The position numbers and the translations under genes were made by a program. Below are positions 10,384-20,226 of a DNA stretch of 64,000 nucleotides, one piece after another (the stretch's first letter is position 1; each line of letters begins with the position of its first letter). Location of the stretch: contig OX365932.1 in NCBI GenBank assembly GCA_947243795.1, forward strand, positions 310,001 through 374,000, written 5' to 3'. Below the pieces are notes generated by a model. The model did not search any database. It saw only the letters and a program-made list of their open reading frames with translations, and was not told the origin of the DNA. The stretch is from Saccharomyces uvarum (Eukaryota > Ascomycota > Saccharomycetes > Saccharomycetales > Saccharomycetaceae).

Positions 10384-10406
10384 AACTCATCGCTTGGAAA
10401 ATTTTC
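10384..10406 (-). promoter_or_regulatory. PAC + RRPE pair upstream of UTP7
   Basis: The plus strand at 10384-10393 reads AACTCATCGC, which on the UTP7 strand is GCGATGAGTT, an exact PAC element. Four bases further upstream, 10397-10406 reads GAAAATTTTC, an RRPE core. They lie about 115-137 bp before the UTP7 ATG, the usual distance for ribosome-biogenesis genes. PAC is bound by Dot6 and Tod6, RRPE by Stb3 (established knowledge). Confidence 0.85.
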
Positions 10407-10500
10407 TTTTCATTTTTCATTTTTTTTAGAATTTGAAAAAAGTTGGAAGCAAGGACGGGTTATGTTAACAATGTATTATATTATGTAAAGTATCTAGGAT

Positions 10501-11364
10501 CTATAAGTACGTCAACAAGCCTAGCATGATCAATACGAATGAAATGTCAGTGATGAGCATGGACAGCAGATCCCAGTATTGCAAAGCCGTGACTATTTTG
10601 CCTTTCAGGTTGGGGATAGGAATCATCCCCTCGGGCACAAGCGAAACCAGCTTGACCAGTTTGTTTGTATCTTGTAAATTTCTAATCTTACTCTTATGCT
10701 CCACGTTTTTCAACAACTGGTAGTAGATGGATATGGAAAGAAACTCAAACGTAGCGAAAACCGTGGTGAAGTTAGATGGGTTTCTCAAAGGCGCAAACCA
10801 AGCAGATTGAACGAATGCAAAAGCTGACCACAACGCAGCATTTGGTCTTGTAAGTAGAAACAAATAGGGCAATAGAAAGAAGACCCATTTCACCAAAATG
10901 GTCCATGCCTTCAGTTTATTGAGCAAATAATCGTGGTAGTCCAAGGCGGCTTGATTGATGGGAGCCATGGGAGACGCCTGACCAAGTGATGGTGTGCCCT
11001 CTGCGCTCGGCATGCCGGTATTCATGGAGCTCAGTAAAGAAAGCAAATCCGGAGTGGAAGCGTCCTGTGGGGAGCCTGAGTCTGAGACCGGGCCTTGGCC
11101 CTGCATGGCCGCCAGTTGCTTTAGTAAGTCAAATTGAGGAGCCGCGTTGTTGTCGTTTTTGCTGGCTGGAGTAGCCGCACCAGAACTCTCTACCGGGGTG
11201 ACCGTTGGAATGCTGGGAGCATCCAAGGGAGATTCTGCGTTCAAATGACTGCTTGCCTGCCCGGTGATTTTATTCAGTCTAGAACTGGCACCTCCATTGC
11301 TAAATTTCTGTTGTCTCCTTTCCCTAAGCAGCCTGCGCTTTTCTGCATCCGTCAATTCAGCCAT
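10501..11364 (-). CDS. GET2: Get2, subunit of the Get1/2 ER receptor for tail-anchored proteins
   Basis: The 287-residue membrane protein (285 in S. cerevisiae) receives the Get3-cargo complex at the ER for insertion of tail-anchored proteins. The N-terminal cytosolic tail starts MAELTDAEKRRLLRERRQQK. Its basic RERR motif is the known Get3-binding element and is intact. A Ser/Ala/Pro-rich linker (about 25-140) follows, then three hydrophobic segments at about 154-170, 175-215 and 267-287, ending LIMLGLLTYL. It lies on the same strand as UTP7 and YER085C, but with separate promoters. Confidence 0.93.
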   Translation of the reverse strand: MAELTDAEKRRLLRERRQQKFSNGGASSRLNKITGQASSHLNAESPLDAPSIPTVTPVESSGAATPASKNDNNAAPQFDLLKQLAAMQGQGPVSDSGSPQDASTPDLLSLLSSMNTGMPSAEGTPSLGQASPMAPINQAALDYHDYLLNKLKAWTILVKWVFFLLPYLFLLTRPNAALWSAFAFVQSAWFAPLRNPSNFTTVFATFEFLSISIYYQLLKNVEHKSKIRNLQDTNKLVKLVSLVPEGMIPIPNLKGKIVTALQYWDLLSMLITDISFVLIMLGLLTYL

Positions 11365-11928
11365 CTCGACAGTGTGACGTTGTTAATGCTGTTGCTGGGG
11401 GTGGGTGATGAGGGGTGCAAAGGCTCATGTACACATGTCCATATCGTTCACTCTTTTGTTCATGTTCTTGTTCTTTTGTCCCAGCAAATCCGCACGGCGG
11501 GGTCACCCCAAAAATCTATCCGAGTTGCATTATAAGAGCAGCCATATGGCATCTCTACTCGTTCCTTCACCCCCTTTCTCCAAAAGACCAATGTTCAAAC
11601 CAAGCACTCACCAGTCCCCCTTGGGCTCACCTACAGACCCCAGCACCAGGTTCAGACCATCCACCATGTGGGCACCACAGCTCACGGTGTCCTCCGCCTT
11701 TTCGACTTCCAGCGACACCACCGTTCCTGCTGCTGTTGCAGGTGAGCATGTTGCGCCCGCAGTGTCAAAGGAACAGTCATAGCCCATTGCGAGAAACACG
11801 CCAGAATATAACATTAATATCTAATACCGATTATGCATACATAGTTAAATAGTATGGCTCTCCACCTCAGTCCTTCCCTTTCAGATGCTGGCGTCAAATA
11901 ACGGGTTGGTATATGTATTTCAAACTCT
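11365..11928. other. Intergenic GET2 promoter with YER084W-position ORFs
   Basis: These 564 bases lie upstream of GET2 and downstream of YER085C. A plus-strand frame at 11405-11782 (125 codons) sits where the doubtful S. cerevisiae ORF YER084W is found. A minus-strand frame at 11608-11814 (68 codons, beginning MLYSGVFLAMGYDC) overlaps it. Neither has yeast-like codon preference or a recognisable domain. The region is somewhat GC-rich for an intergenic stretch. I do not call a gene. Confidence 0.5.
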
Positions 11929-12453
11929 TTAATCATTAATTTTTTTTTCATTCACCGGCTGTACTCTTCTTTTAAAAGGTATAGGCTTGAACCGTATCGG
12001 AATCATCTGGATTTCATTGGCATTATATCGTTGCTCACGCTTTTTCGAAACGATCCCTGTGTCAACCCTCTCTGCGTCGCTGCTTTGATAATTGTGGGCT
12101 ATGAGAGAAAATACCCGTTTATCACCTTTTAATTCCTGTGTCATCTCGAAAACCATCTTCTCATAGTGCATCTGTATTTCCTTTGCTTTGAGGTCAATCA
12201 ACTCGTACTTGGAATACTCAATGTAGTGGTCAATTCTACAGACAACTTCATTCCCTTCTCCCGTTATATAGGGCGACGGCCCAGCCTTTTGCTCCTGCCC
12301 AAACCATCTCTCTATTCTTCTGTGCATGAACTTCAAGACATTCGTCTCCTGCAACAGTTGTAAATGCAATCGATTGATTCTGTACTGAAATGCTGAATTT
12401 ATGTTATTCAAGACGCTTTTCAAAAAATTAACTAATGGCTCCTTAACATTCAT
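11929..12453 (-). CDS. Uncharacterised small protein (YER085C homologue)
   Basis: From the ATG at 12453 the protein has 174 residues, against 173 in S. cerevisiae YER085C, so I prefer this start over an in-frame ATG seven codons upstream (12474). It begins [30 protein letters not shown]. It is mostly helical, possibly coiled-coil at about 75-110 ([20 protein letters not shown]), and ends in a basic tail ([18 protein letters not shown]). There is no membrane segment or known motif. The function is unknown to me. Confidence 0.75.
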   Translation of the reverse strand: MNVKEPLVNFLKSVLNNINSAFQYRINRLHLQLLQETNVLKFMHRRIERWFGQEQKAGPSPYITGEGNEVVCRIDHYIEYSKYELIDLKAKEIQMHYEKMVFEMTQELKGDKRVFSLIAHNYQSSDAERVDTGIVSKKREQRYNANEIQMIPIRFKPIPFKRRVQPVNEKKIND

Positions 12454-12769
12454 TGCGTCTACTAAAATACACATTTCCCCCTCCAGCCAAAGCCTTTCAA
12501 ACTACATCGATATATACTATACTACTCTATACCGCTTCTGGGTATTTTGTGACGCTTTTCTTAGTTGGCGCGAAAAAGCAAGAAAAAAAGGAAAGCGCGC
12601 AGCGGGTAGCGAATCTCAGACGGAAAAAGAAAAAAAAAAAGAAAAAGAGTCATCTCAAGCTTACTGTCTGTCAACAGGTATTTCACTATCAGACTTGAAA
12701 CTTTTGTTGTTGTTTTTCTTCTCTTGGTGCAAGTCGCATATCAACAAAGTCAATTACACCAACTCAGTA
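12454..12769 (+). promoter_or_regulatory. Divergent promoter YER085C / ILV1 with Gcn4 site
   Basis: The site GAGTCAT at 12647-12653 is the reverse complement of ATGACTC, a strong Gcn4 match about 120 bp before the ILV1 ATG. A poly(dA) tract at about 12624-12646 abuts it, a common nucleosome-depleting partner. This fits general amino-acid control of ILV1. The ILV1 frame stays open upstream through this region, but the extra residues are Lys/Ser-rich and not conserved in character. Confidence 0.75.
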
Positions 12770-14500
12770 ATGTCTGCTACTCTACTAAGACAGCCCTTAG
12801 GTGCGGCTGCTCGGCAAAGTAGAAGTTCGAGAGTCTCAGGACTTAATCTTTTGAAACTAAAGGCCCAATTACATAGACACCATTTATCACCTTCTTTAAT
12901 AAAACTACATTCTGAGTTGAAACTGGATGAGCTGCAAACTGATAACACTCCGGACTACGTCCGCTTGGTGTTGAGGTCCTCCGTGTACGACGTAATCAAC
13001 GAATCACCAATCTCTCAAGGTGTAGGCTTGTCTTCCCGTTTGAACACGAATGTCATTTTGAAAAGAGAGGACCTTTTGCCTGTGTTTTCTTTCAAGCTTC
13101 GTGGTGCATATAACATGATTGCCAAGCTAGACGATTCTCAAAGAAACCAAGGTGTTATTGCCTGTTCAGCAGGCAACCACGCCCAAGGTGTGGCTTTTGC
13201 AGCCAAACACTTGAAGATCCCCGCTACCATCGTCATGCCTGTCTGCACACCATCTATCAAGTACCAAAACGTCTCCAGATTGGGGTCTCAAGTTGTTCTT
13301 TTTGGTAATGATTTTGACGAAGCCAAAGCCGAATGTACTAAATTGGCAGAAGAGCGTGGCCTAACAAACATTCCACCTTTCGATCATCCTTATGTCATTG
13401 CAGGTCAAGGTACAGTAGCCATGGAAATTTTGAGACAAGTGCGTACCGTTAATAAAATCGGTGCTGTCTTCGTCCCTGTTGGTGGTGGTGGTCTAGTTGC
13501 TGGTATCGGTGCGTATTTGAAAAGAATCGCTCCTCATATCAAAGTTATCGGTGTCGAAACTTATGACGCAGCCACTTTACACAACTCTTTGCAACGTAAC
13601 CAAAGAACTCCCTTATCTACTGTGGGCACTTTTGCAGATGGTACTTCCGTCCGTATGATCGGTGAAGAAACTTTTAGAGTCGCCCAGCAAGTGGTAGATG
13701 AAGTCGTCCTCGTTAACACTGATGAGATTTGTGCTGCAGTGAAAGATGTTTTTGAAGATACAAGAAGCATTGTGGAACCATCTGGTGCTTTGTCAGTGGC
13801 TGGTATGAAGAAATACATCTCTACCGTACACCCTGAAATCGACCATACTAAACATACCTATGTTCCTATCCTTTCTGGTGCTAACATGAACTTTGATAGA
13901 TTAAGATTCGTTTCTGAACGTGCTGTCCTTGGTGAAGGTAAAGAAGTCTTCATGCTAATTACTTTACCTGACGTCCCAGGTGCATTCAAGAAATTGCAAA
14001 AGATCATTCACCCAAGATCCGTCACTGAATTCTCCTACCGTTACAACGAACATCGTCATGAATCCTCTAGCGAAGTCCCCAAGGCTTACATCTACACCTC
14101 CTTTAGCGTCGTTGACAGAGAAAAGGAAATCAAACAAGTGATGCAACAACTAAGTGCCCTAGGTTTCGAAGCTGTGGATATCTCCGACAACGAATTGGCC
14201 AAATCCCATGGTAGATACTTGGTCGGTGGTGCCTCTAAAGTGCCAAATGAAAGAATAATCTCTTTTGAATTTCCTGAAAGACCAGGGGCTTTAACTAAAT
14301 TCCTAGGTGGTTTAAGCGATTCTTGGAATTTAACTTTGTTCCATTATAGAAACCACGGTGCCGATATTGGTAAGGTATTGGCGGGGATTTCTGTTCCACC
14401 AAGAGAAAACTTGACCTTCCAAAAGTTCTTGGAAGATTTGGGTTACTCTTATCACGATGAGACTGACAACACCGTTTATCAGAAATTCTTGAAATATTGA
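12770..14500 (+). CDS. ILV1: Threonine deaminase Ilv1 (mitochondrial)
   Basis: Ilv1 converts threonine to 2-oxobutyrate, the committed step to isoleucine, and is inhibited by isoleucine. From the ATG at 12770 it has 576 residues, the same as S. cerevisiae. A basic mitochondrial presequence ([21 protein letters not shown]) comes first. The PLP-binding K109 lies in [12 protein letters not shown], and the phosphate-binding glycine loop is [10 protein letters not shown]. Two ACT-like regulatory repeats fill about 395-570, the site of isoleucine and valine sensing. The open frame extends further upstream, but this start is fixed by the presequence and by length. Confidence 0.95.
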   Translation: MSATLLRQPLGAAARQSRSSRVSGLNLLKLKAQLHRHHLSPSLIKLHSELKLDELQTDNTPDYVRLVLRSSVYDVINESPISQGVGLSSRLNTNVILKREDLLPVFSFKLRGAYNMIAKLDDSQRNQGVIACSAGNHAQGVAFAAKHLKIPATIVMPVCTPSIKYQNVSRLGSQVVLFGNDFDEAKAECTKLAEERGLTNIPPFDHPYVIAGQGTVAMEILRQVRTVNKIGAVFVPVGGGGLVAGIGAYLKRIAPHIKVIGVETYDAATLHNSLQRNQRTPLSTVGTFADGTSVRMIGEETFRVAQQVVDEVVLVNTDEICAAVKDVFEDTRSIVEPSGALSVAGMKKYISTVHPEIDHTKHTYVPILSGANMNFDRLRFVSERAVLGEGKEVFMLITLPDVPGAFKKLQKIIHPRSVTEFSYRYNEHRHESSSEVPKAYIYTSFSVVDREKEIKQVMQQLSALGFEAVDISDNELAKSHGRYLVGGASKVPNERIISFEFPERPGALTKFLGGLSDSWNLTLFHYRNHGADIGKVLAGISVPPRENLTFQKFLEDLGYSYHDETDNTVYQKFLKY

Positions 14501-14884
14501 AAACCGATAACGATTCATAAACTTATTCCTTTATATATTATCACAAGAACTCGTTAGGTAAATAGATGCCGTTAAAAAATTAAATATTAAACAACTTCAT
14601 ATATATCATTCGCATTTACACCAATATCGTTGGGATCTGAAAACTGATCTTCTACAAAATGAGGTGGTTTTATTTCTTTCCAACTCGATTGCTCTTGAGA
14701 AAAATAGCCCAACCAGTAAGCACTGGTTTATCGAGTTTTTTAGTTTGTAAACAGAGCGCTAATCTACAAAAGCATGAAAATGAGAATTAAACATGAAGAC
14801 AGGAATACCAAAAAAAAACCAAGAGTTTTCACAATCCAAGAATCGACCACCGCGTTTATAAAGGTTGTCCTCTCCCACAAAACT
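14501..14884. other. Intergenic ILV1 3' end / AIM10 promoter
   Basis: This 384-bp A/T-rich spacer lies between two plus-strand genes. An in-frame ATG at 14774 would extend AIM10 by 37 residues through a Lys-rich, non-targeting sequence; I treat it as leader. I see no known factor site. Confidence 0.5.
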
Positions 14885-16612
14885 ATGTTGAAGTATTGCA
14901 TGTTATCTCGATCATGTCATATATTTCATCCGAAGTCTCTCTCGAGGAATACCCTTAAATCAGAAACCACCCAAGAACTACTTCAGACGCTGGGATTTAT
15001 AAGACGCTCGCAAGCTGGGCTGTTCCAATGGCTACCGCTTGGACTGCGATCACTAAATAAGTTGACAGGGACTATACGAAACCGGATGGATAACGATTGT
15101 GAAGCTGTGGAGGTTTCGCTGAGTGCTATTTCCTCCAAATCACTATGGCAAACGACAGGTCGATGGACTAATAGCGAGCTGTTCAAATTTAAGGATTCTA
15201 AAGGGAAGCAGTACTGTTTAACAGCGACATGTGAAGAAGATATTACGGATTTGATGAAAAATTACATTACTAGTTACAAAGATATGCCTATTACGGTGTA
15301 TCAAATGACAAGAAAATATAGAGATGAACTTAGGCCCAGGGGCGGTCTTTTACGTGGACGAGAATTTCTAATGAAGGACGCGTATTCATTTGCCAGTACC
15401 AAAGAAGATGCATTTGCCAGTTTCCAAAAACTAGACGAAACTTACAATAAAATCTTTAAAGATTTGAAAATACCCTTTGTTAGCGCATGGGCAGACAGTG
15501 GTGATATAGGTGGTGAATTTAGTAAAGAATTTCATTTGATTCATGAATCTGGTGAAGACACTTTGATGAGTTGCGAAGATTGTGGCGACATTTCAACCCT
15601 AGATATGTCTCAATCATTTCCTGCAAAAGATGGGCAATATTTGGGCGATGTCGATTGTAAGTATGCGTTGACCAAAGACCACTCTACTTTAGTATGCCTT
15701 TATTATCCAAAAAACAGACAATTGAATTGGAATTTAGCATTAAATATTATGGACAAGGATATCGATTTGACATTAAGGGACAAGCCAAATGATCATGTTT
15801 TGGAAGTTTATCAAAACGATAACGAAGACATCATGTTTAGTAAGATCTTGAGAGTTATGGACTGTAGACTGAATTCCAAATCAAATTTCCCTGATTTCCC
15901 ACTGAAGGACTATTTGAAAAATAATTTTGGCCAAATCGATGATGTTTCTATAGTGGATGCACAAGCAGATGAAATATGTGGTAAATGTGAAAAAGGAAAT
16001 CTACAATCGTTCAAAAGTATCGAGGTTGGCCACATATTTTTACTGGGCGACAAGTATTCGAAGCCGCTGAACGTCAAGTTTGTTGATAAAGAGAATAAAA
16101 ATGATACGTTTGTTCATATGGGGTGCTACGGCATCGGAGTAAGCAGGCTAATTGGAGCAGTGGCCGAACTGGGCCGTGATGCAAATGGGTTTAGATGGCC
16201 AGCCATAATGGCACCATACAAGGTGTCTATCTGTGCTGGGCCCGGTAATGAAGAGAACCTACAGCGGATAAAGGATATTCGGTCCAAATTATTGGAGGTT
16301 TCCTCTATAAATACGCAAAATGACATGCTGGATCAATTCAACGAAAAGTTGGGTATAGGTGCCAGGATAAAGTTATCTCATGCCATGGGCATACCGTTAT
16401 GTGTCATCGCAGGCCCAAAGAGCTGGCCCAATGTGGAAGTTGAAGTTCGCGGCATCAGGTGGGGCAAAGAAGATCAATGGAAAACGGAACTCGAGAAGAA
16501 GACTCAAGAGTTGAGTTGGAAGTGCACTGAAAATGAAGACGGAATTGAGAAACACATTGTTCCGATTGAGCACTTGGCAGAAGTTGTTGACATTTTGCTA
16601 AAAGATATGTAG
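14885..16612 (+). CDS. AIM10: Mitochondrial prolyl-tRNA synthetase Aim10
   Basis: A class II aminoacyl-tRNA synthetase expected to charge mitochondrial tRNA-Pro. From the ATG at 14885 it has 575 residues (576 in S. cerevisiae) and begins with a targeting-type sequence (MLKYCMLSRSCHIFHPKSLS). Motif 2 is clear (YRDELRPRGGLLRGREFLMK), as is motif 3 (GCYGIGVSRLIGAVAE). A C-terminal anticodon-binding domain follows motif 3. An upstream in-frame ATG at 14774 would give 612 residues; its Lys-rich start is a poor presequence, so I reject it. The gene converges on SBH1. Confidence 0.9.
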   Translation: MLKYCMLSRSCHIFHPKSLSRNTLKSETTQELLQTLGFIRRSQAGLFQWLPLGLRSLNKLTGTIRNRMDNDCEAVEVSLSAISSKSLWQTTGRWTNSELFKFKDSKGKQYCLTATCEEDITDLMKNYITSYKDMPITVYQMTRKYRDELRPRGGLLRGREFLMKDAYSFASTKEDAFASFQKLDETYNKIFKDLKIPFVSAWADSGDIGGEFSKEFHLIHESGEDTLMSCEDCGDISTLDMSQSFPAKDGQYLGDVDCKYALTKDHSTLVCLYYPKNRQLNWNLALNIMDKDIDLTLRDKPNDHVLEVYQNDNEDIMFSKILRVMDCRLNSKSNFPDFPLKDYLKNNFGQIDDVSIVDAQADEICGKCEKGNLQSFKSIEVGHIFLLGDKYSKPLNVKFVDKENKNDTFVHMGCYGIGVSRLIGAVAELGRDANGFRWPAIMAPYKVSICAGPGNEENLQRIKDIRSKLLEVSSINTQNDMLDQFNEKLGIGARIKLSHAMGIPLCVIAGPKSWPNVEVEVRGIRWGKEDQWKTELEKKTQELSWKCTENEDGIEKHIVPIEHLAEVVDILLKDM

Positions 16613-16888
16613 GAGGGGGACGGGGAGCAAAGTGCATTCATCTTGTATATATATACCAAGAAAGAAAGAAAAAGCGTGAAAATGTATCTTGTTCACTCGA
16701 GATTGACACTTAGTGTATTAGAGAGATATATGGATTTCTATAGAAACTTAAATTAAGTATCGTATACGTTATCTATGGTAAGAATTTGTTCAGAAAAGGG
16801 AGCTCGCGCATTCCTTTGTTCGTATGTTTGTTTGTTTTTCAATTAGGGTAGGGGAAAGCAAAATCACTCTTGAAGAGAGAAGCGGTTC

Positions 16889-17137
16889 CTAAAATAACTT
16901 ACCTGCGACTTTAGAAATAACATGCAATGCAACAACAGAGAAAATGAAACCGACCGCTAGGAACAACACCACTAAAGGATCGACTCTTAGCCCCGTGGCT
17001 TCGTCGGAAAATATCTTCAAGATCGAATTGTTGCTCTTCGTGTTCTTAGTTGGAGCGGATGCTGCAACTTTTTGTGAACTGCCCGGGGTTCTCTTTTGCA
17101 AAGTACGTTGGCCACCTGGGGGAGTTGGGCTTGACAT
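16889..17137 (-). CDS. SBH1: Sbh1, Sec61-beta subunit of the ER translocon
   Basis: This 82-residue tail-anchored protein is the beta subunit of the Sec61 translocation channel. The N-terminus (MSSPTPPGGQRTLQKRTPGS) is cytosolic, proline-rich and a known phosphorylation region. The conserved Sec61-beta block (ILKIFSDEATGLRVDPLVV) precedes one membrane helix (about 53-76, ending AGKLF). The length equals S. cerevisiae Sbh1. The position next to AIM10 favours Sbh1 over its paralogue Sbh2. Confidence 0.95.
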   Translation of the reverse strand: MSSPTPPGGQRTLQKRTPGSSQKVAASAPTKNTKSNNSILKIFSDEATGLRVDPLVVLFLAVGFIFSVVALHVISKVAGKLF

Positions 17138-17474
17138 TGTGGAGTGTAAGAGGAGAGGGGTAGTGTGGGGCTCTGAAGTGGCGGTGGTGGTCGTCTCACC
17201 TTAATTAAAGGCTACCGTGTAATGAATAAATAATACACGATTTTTCATGGAGCTTTCTTTTTTCTTTTGAGAATGTTTTCCGGGTAAACACGGCGTAGGG
17301 CTTCCCAGCAGCAAAAACAGGGCTTTGGGGCCGGGTTGAAAGGAGGGTTTCATAGCCCTAAGAGATATCATAATATATTAAAAACACTTTTATACTTTTG
17401 CATGCTAAACTATAGAAAAAATGTTGACCAAGCCCGCTAAGATCTACTTTTCTCTTTTTGTTGCTGATGTTGCA
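17138..17474 (-). promoter_or_regulatory. SBH1 promoter with Reb1 site
   Basis: CCGGGTAAAC at 17280-17289 is a full Reb1 match, about 145 bp before the SBH1 ATG. Reb1 positions nucleosomes in promoters and can block incoming polymerase, here possibly also limiting DOT6 read-through. A short plus-strand frame starting at 17421 is not a gene. Confidence 0.7.
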
Positions 17475-19463
17475 TTAGAGCATATCCTTGAAAATAGTAT
17501 TGATGCTTGGCAGCGGACTATTATTCGAAGTAGTGGTTGTAGAACTGGAATGGTTCATCATGTTGCAAGTGGTTTCAGTAGTGATGGATGTAGTCGTGGA
17601 AGAAGGCTTTGGTCTTGGAGTTATGGCTTCGGAACGGAAGTTGTCTAACAGGGTGATGTCGTGTGGGTGCTTGGAGCCGGTGGCGCGGTCGGCGGTGTTC
17701 GAAAAGCTCGTCTCGGAAGTGATTGTGAATCTTGATCCAGAGTCGGAAGCATTGGATGAATCATCTGCTGGATCCGGTGAAAAGATGGGGTCCGGAGAAA
17801 CGTCCTTGGAGGACGAGTTGGAACTACTGGACGAGAAAGCGGGTTTGTTTGCACATCCCTTGGAACGATGCAACGGATCCACATAATCTTCATCTTCATC
17901 TTCATCGTCACGCACATCGTTGTCCTTGTCGTTATCAGTGGTGGAGCCAGTTTGAAACATTCTTGGACGGGATTTCTTGGACAGGGTTCTCTGGGGTGAA
18001 TGTACAGGAGATAGTTCGTCAGCATCGTTTGACAAGACCCCCAGTCTGCATTGAATTTCCACCTCGGTTCTCTGTGGTAAAAGAATCGAGAGCTCCATCA
18101 TGGACAAGTTTCTCTTTTTGTTTTCGACTAGCAAGATGTCTTCATCCCTTGACCACGGTGATTTGAGGGTGTTTGAAGAATGACCCGAAAGCGAGCCTCT
18201 CTTGAACTTGGGCAATGTGGTAGATGACGACGACACCGAGGAAAGACGTGGTAGGTCCATGAACGTATAAGAGGCGGGGAAAATGGCTCCGTTGCTCGGA
18301 GTGGAGGCGCCGCTGCCACTTAGATGGTTCAATCTTTGTTGAAATTCCTTTTTGATGACAGACTCCCTTCTTGAGTTCGTGTTGCTGCTGCTGTTGCTGC
18401 CGTTGGTATTGAAAACGTTCGACACTGAATTTGGAGCGAGAACGATGGAAGAGCGTCTTGAAGTGTTGTTACTGGAAACGTTGAACGAAGATCTTCTGGA
18501 CCAGTTGGCGGACGAGTCCCTCCTTGATTTGGAACCGAGCAAAGAAGCGTTCAAGACATGCGAGGAATTTGGAGAAGATGGAGTGGTGGTTATGACAGCC
18601 TGTTGCGGGTAGGCAAACGAGCTTCTTCTGGACCTGACAAACACTTTAGGAATGAACCCGTACTTCTCCTCGTCGTTGAACCGGACAACCGGGTCCTGGT
18701 TCAAAGAGTTTGTGAACGAATGAGAGTTTGAGCGAGGTTTCAAAGTCTTATGGTTCGGATGATGGTGCAGGAGGTGATGAGGATGGTGGAGGTGCGCGAT
18801 GGGCGGCTGCGGAGGGACAAACGGCATCGAGGACGGAGCGTTCGAGACGATTGCCGGAGGAGTCATGTTCGACGGAGAGTGCGCAAATGACATCGATGCG
18901 CTGAACGAAGGCAAGGACGTCTTTCTCGAGGGGATCGGAATGGATAGCGTCGCGTTTGTGGCGGGGATCTCGACCGTGTCGTCGTCTGGGGCGTTGTCCT
19001 CCCTGGGAGACATTTTCTGCGAGCTGGCGCCATCAGTGGTGGTGATCTTGACCGGGCCCGAGTAGGTGTTGATATCGATCAGCGCGGTCTTGTTCGACTT
19101 CAAGTTGCCGGACTTCAACCGTCTCCATCTGAACTGGCACGCGTTGGGAGTCCTGTTGGGGAAGTACTGCGAGATATCCTTCCAGCCCATTTTCTTGACC
19201 TCTTTCAAATGGCGTAGCAGCAGGTCGTCTTGCGGGTCCCACGAGGAGGGGTTCTTGCTCGAGTTCTTGCACAGCGACGGCGTCGTCGACGAAGTCGACG
19301 ACGACGAAGGTGGCAGCGAGGGCGAAGACGAAGACGAATCGTGGGCCTCGTCGTTGGACATGGAAGCGTGTGGCTGGCGGGAGAGCGAGTGGAGCTGGGG
19401 ATGAGGGCTCATGGTACTCAAATGAATGGATGCAGAGTTCAATCTGGTTGAGACGGACATCAT
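17475..19463 (-). CDS. DOT6: Dot6, SANT/Myb repressor binding PAC elements
   Basis: Dot6 recruits the Rpd3L deacetylase to PAC sites and represses ribosome-biogenesis genes; TORC1 and PKA signalling inactivate it. The 662-residue protein (670 in S. cerevisiae) has a SANT/Myb domain at about 73-118 (SSWDPQDDLLLRHLKEVKKM, PNRTPNACQFRWRRLKSGNL). A second, weaker Myb-like region (SPWSRDEDILLVENKKRN) lies near 440. Several RRXS sites (RSRRSSF, SRRSSF, SRRSSIV) fit AGC-kinase control. Two adjacent ATGs begin the frame; the second (19460) aligns with the remembered S. cerevisiae start. Long Ser, Thr and Asn tracts dominate the rest. GC content is high for this genome. Confidence 0.93.
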   Translation of the reverse strand: MMSVSTRLNSASIHLSTMSPHPQLHSLSRQPHASMSNDEAHDSSSSSPSLPPSSSSTSSTTPSLCKNSSKNPSSWDPQDDLLLRHLKEVKKMGWKDISQYFPNRTPNACQFRWRRLKSGNLKSNKTALIDINTYSGPVKITTTDGASSQKMSPREDNAPDDDTVEIPATNATLSIPIPSRKTSLPSFSASMSFAHSPSNMTPPAIVSNAPSSMPFVPPQPPIAHLHHPHHLLHHHPNHKTLKPRSNSHSFTNSLNQDPVVRFNDEEKYGFIPKVFVRSRRSSFAYPQQAVITTTPSSPNSSHVLNASLLGSKSRRDSSANWSRRSSFNVSSNNTSRRSSIVLAPNSVSNVFNTNGSNSSSNTNSRRESVIKKEFQQRLNHLSGSGASTPSNGAIFPASYTFMDLPRLSSVSSSSTTLPKFKRGSLSGHSSNTLKSPWSRDEDILLVENKKRNLSMMELSILLPQRTEVEIQCRLGVLSNDADELSPVHSPQRTLSKKSRPRMFQTGSTTDNDKDNDVRDDEDEDEDYVDPLHRSKGCANKPAFSSSSSNSSSKDVSPDPIFSPDPADDSSNASDSGSRFTITSETSFSNTADRATGSKHPHDITLLDNFRSEAITPRPKPSSTTTSITTETTCNMMNHSSSTTTTSNNSPLPSINTIFKDML

Positions 19464-20226
19464 GGAGCAGAGAAGGAGAGCGGGACGTCAACAGTAGCTT
19501 TTCGATGAGATGGGATGGGACTGAGTGCGGAAAGGAGGAAACACGGATAAATATACCACAGAAGAAAAAAAAAAGAAGATACCGGGGGGAGGAGGGGGGG
19601 GGACTGGGGGGGTTACGGTACAGAAGAGAGTGGGAAGAGAGCAAAAACACGTTCTGACGTGTGTATTTTTTCCTTTCCGCCTGTGTGCAGTCCAGTGAAG
19701 TTTCCACCGCCGTCTGGTCGATGGCGGTGGACGACGGCGACGACGAGGGAGTGCGCGTGCTAGGACGATAACAATAGATACGGGTAGATAGGATGGGGCA
19801 CAGATGCGCAAGGCAACGCGCGAATCCTCTGCCCGGGCCGTCTGCCCGCCCGTACTGTACTGTACTGTACTGTCCATCCTGTTTTCCGCATCGGTCATAC
19901 ACGTGCTGTCCAGCGTAGCACGGGGCGACTCGGGCAGACTCGGGCCAAGACGGGGCCGCCCGGGCCTGTCACGGAACCGGTGAGGTACAGTGCAGTGCAG
20001 CTGCGATCCGGACCGGGCCGCTTTTGTGGCGTCGATGCAGGCGCGCGCGCAGTTTCTGCGCATCTACCCCTGTAGCGCATAATGTGTTGGAGCGGCAAAC
20101 TGCATCTGGATATCCTGCTGCTACTGCGCCACCGTGGTGCTAGCTGCTTTAGTGTCTGTCTGACTGTGTCTGTCTGTCTGTTCGTTCGTATATAGGTACA
20201 TATATATGTGAAGAGTCGAAGATCAC
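19464..20226. promoter_or_regulatory. DOT6 upstream region, GC-rich with G-runs and simple repeats
   Basis: The 763 bp between DOT6 and the PTC2 stop are unusually GC-rich. A G-rich block at 19584-19612 has runs of 6, 2, 9 and 7 G and could form a G-quadruplex on the plus strand, about 120-150 bp before the DOT6 ATG. A pentanucleotide repeat (GTACT)4 lies at 19852-19873, and a TGTC-rich stretch at about 20153-20190. Long open frames cross the region in several frames because stop codons are rare in GC-rich DNA; none shows a domain. Confidence 0.65.

Noticed and set aside
12401-12769. Open frame continuing upstream of ILV1
   Set aside because: It overlaps the YER085C start and the Gcn4 promoter site and encodes low-complexity Lys/Ser sequence; the presequence starting at 12770 matches Ilv1.
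14774-14884. In-frame ATG extending AIM10 by 37 residues
   Set aside because: The extension is Lys-rich and unlike a mitochondrial presequence; the ATG at 14885 gives the family length and a good targeting sequence.
19033-19902. 289-codon minus-strand frame across the DOT6 start and upstream region
   Set aside because: It is out of frame with DOT6 and open only because the DNA is GC-rich; it has no domain and reads as Arg/Pro/Ser-rich noise.
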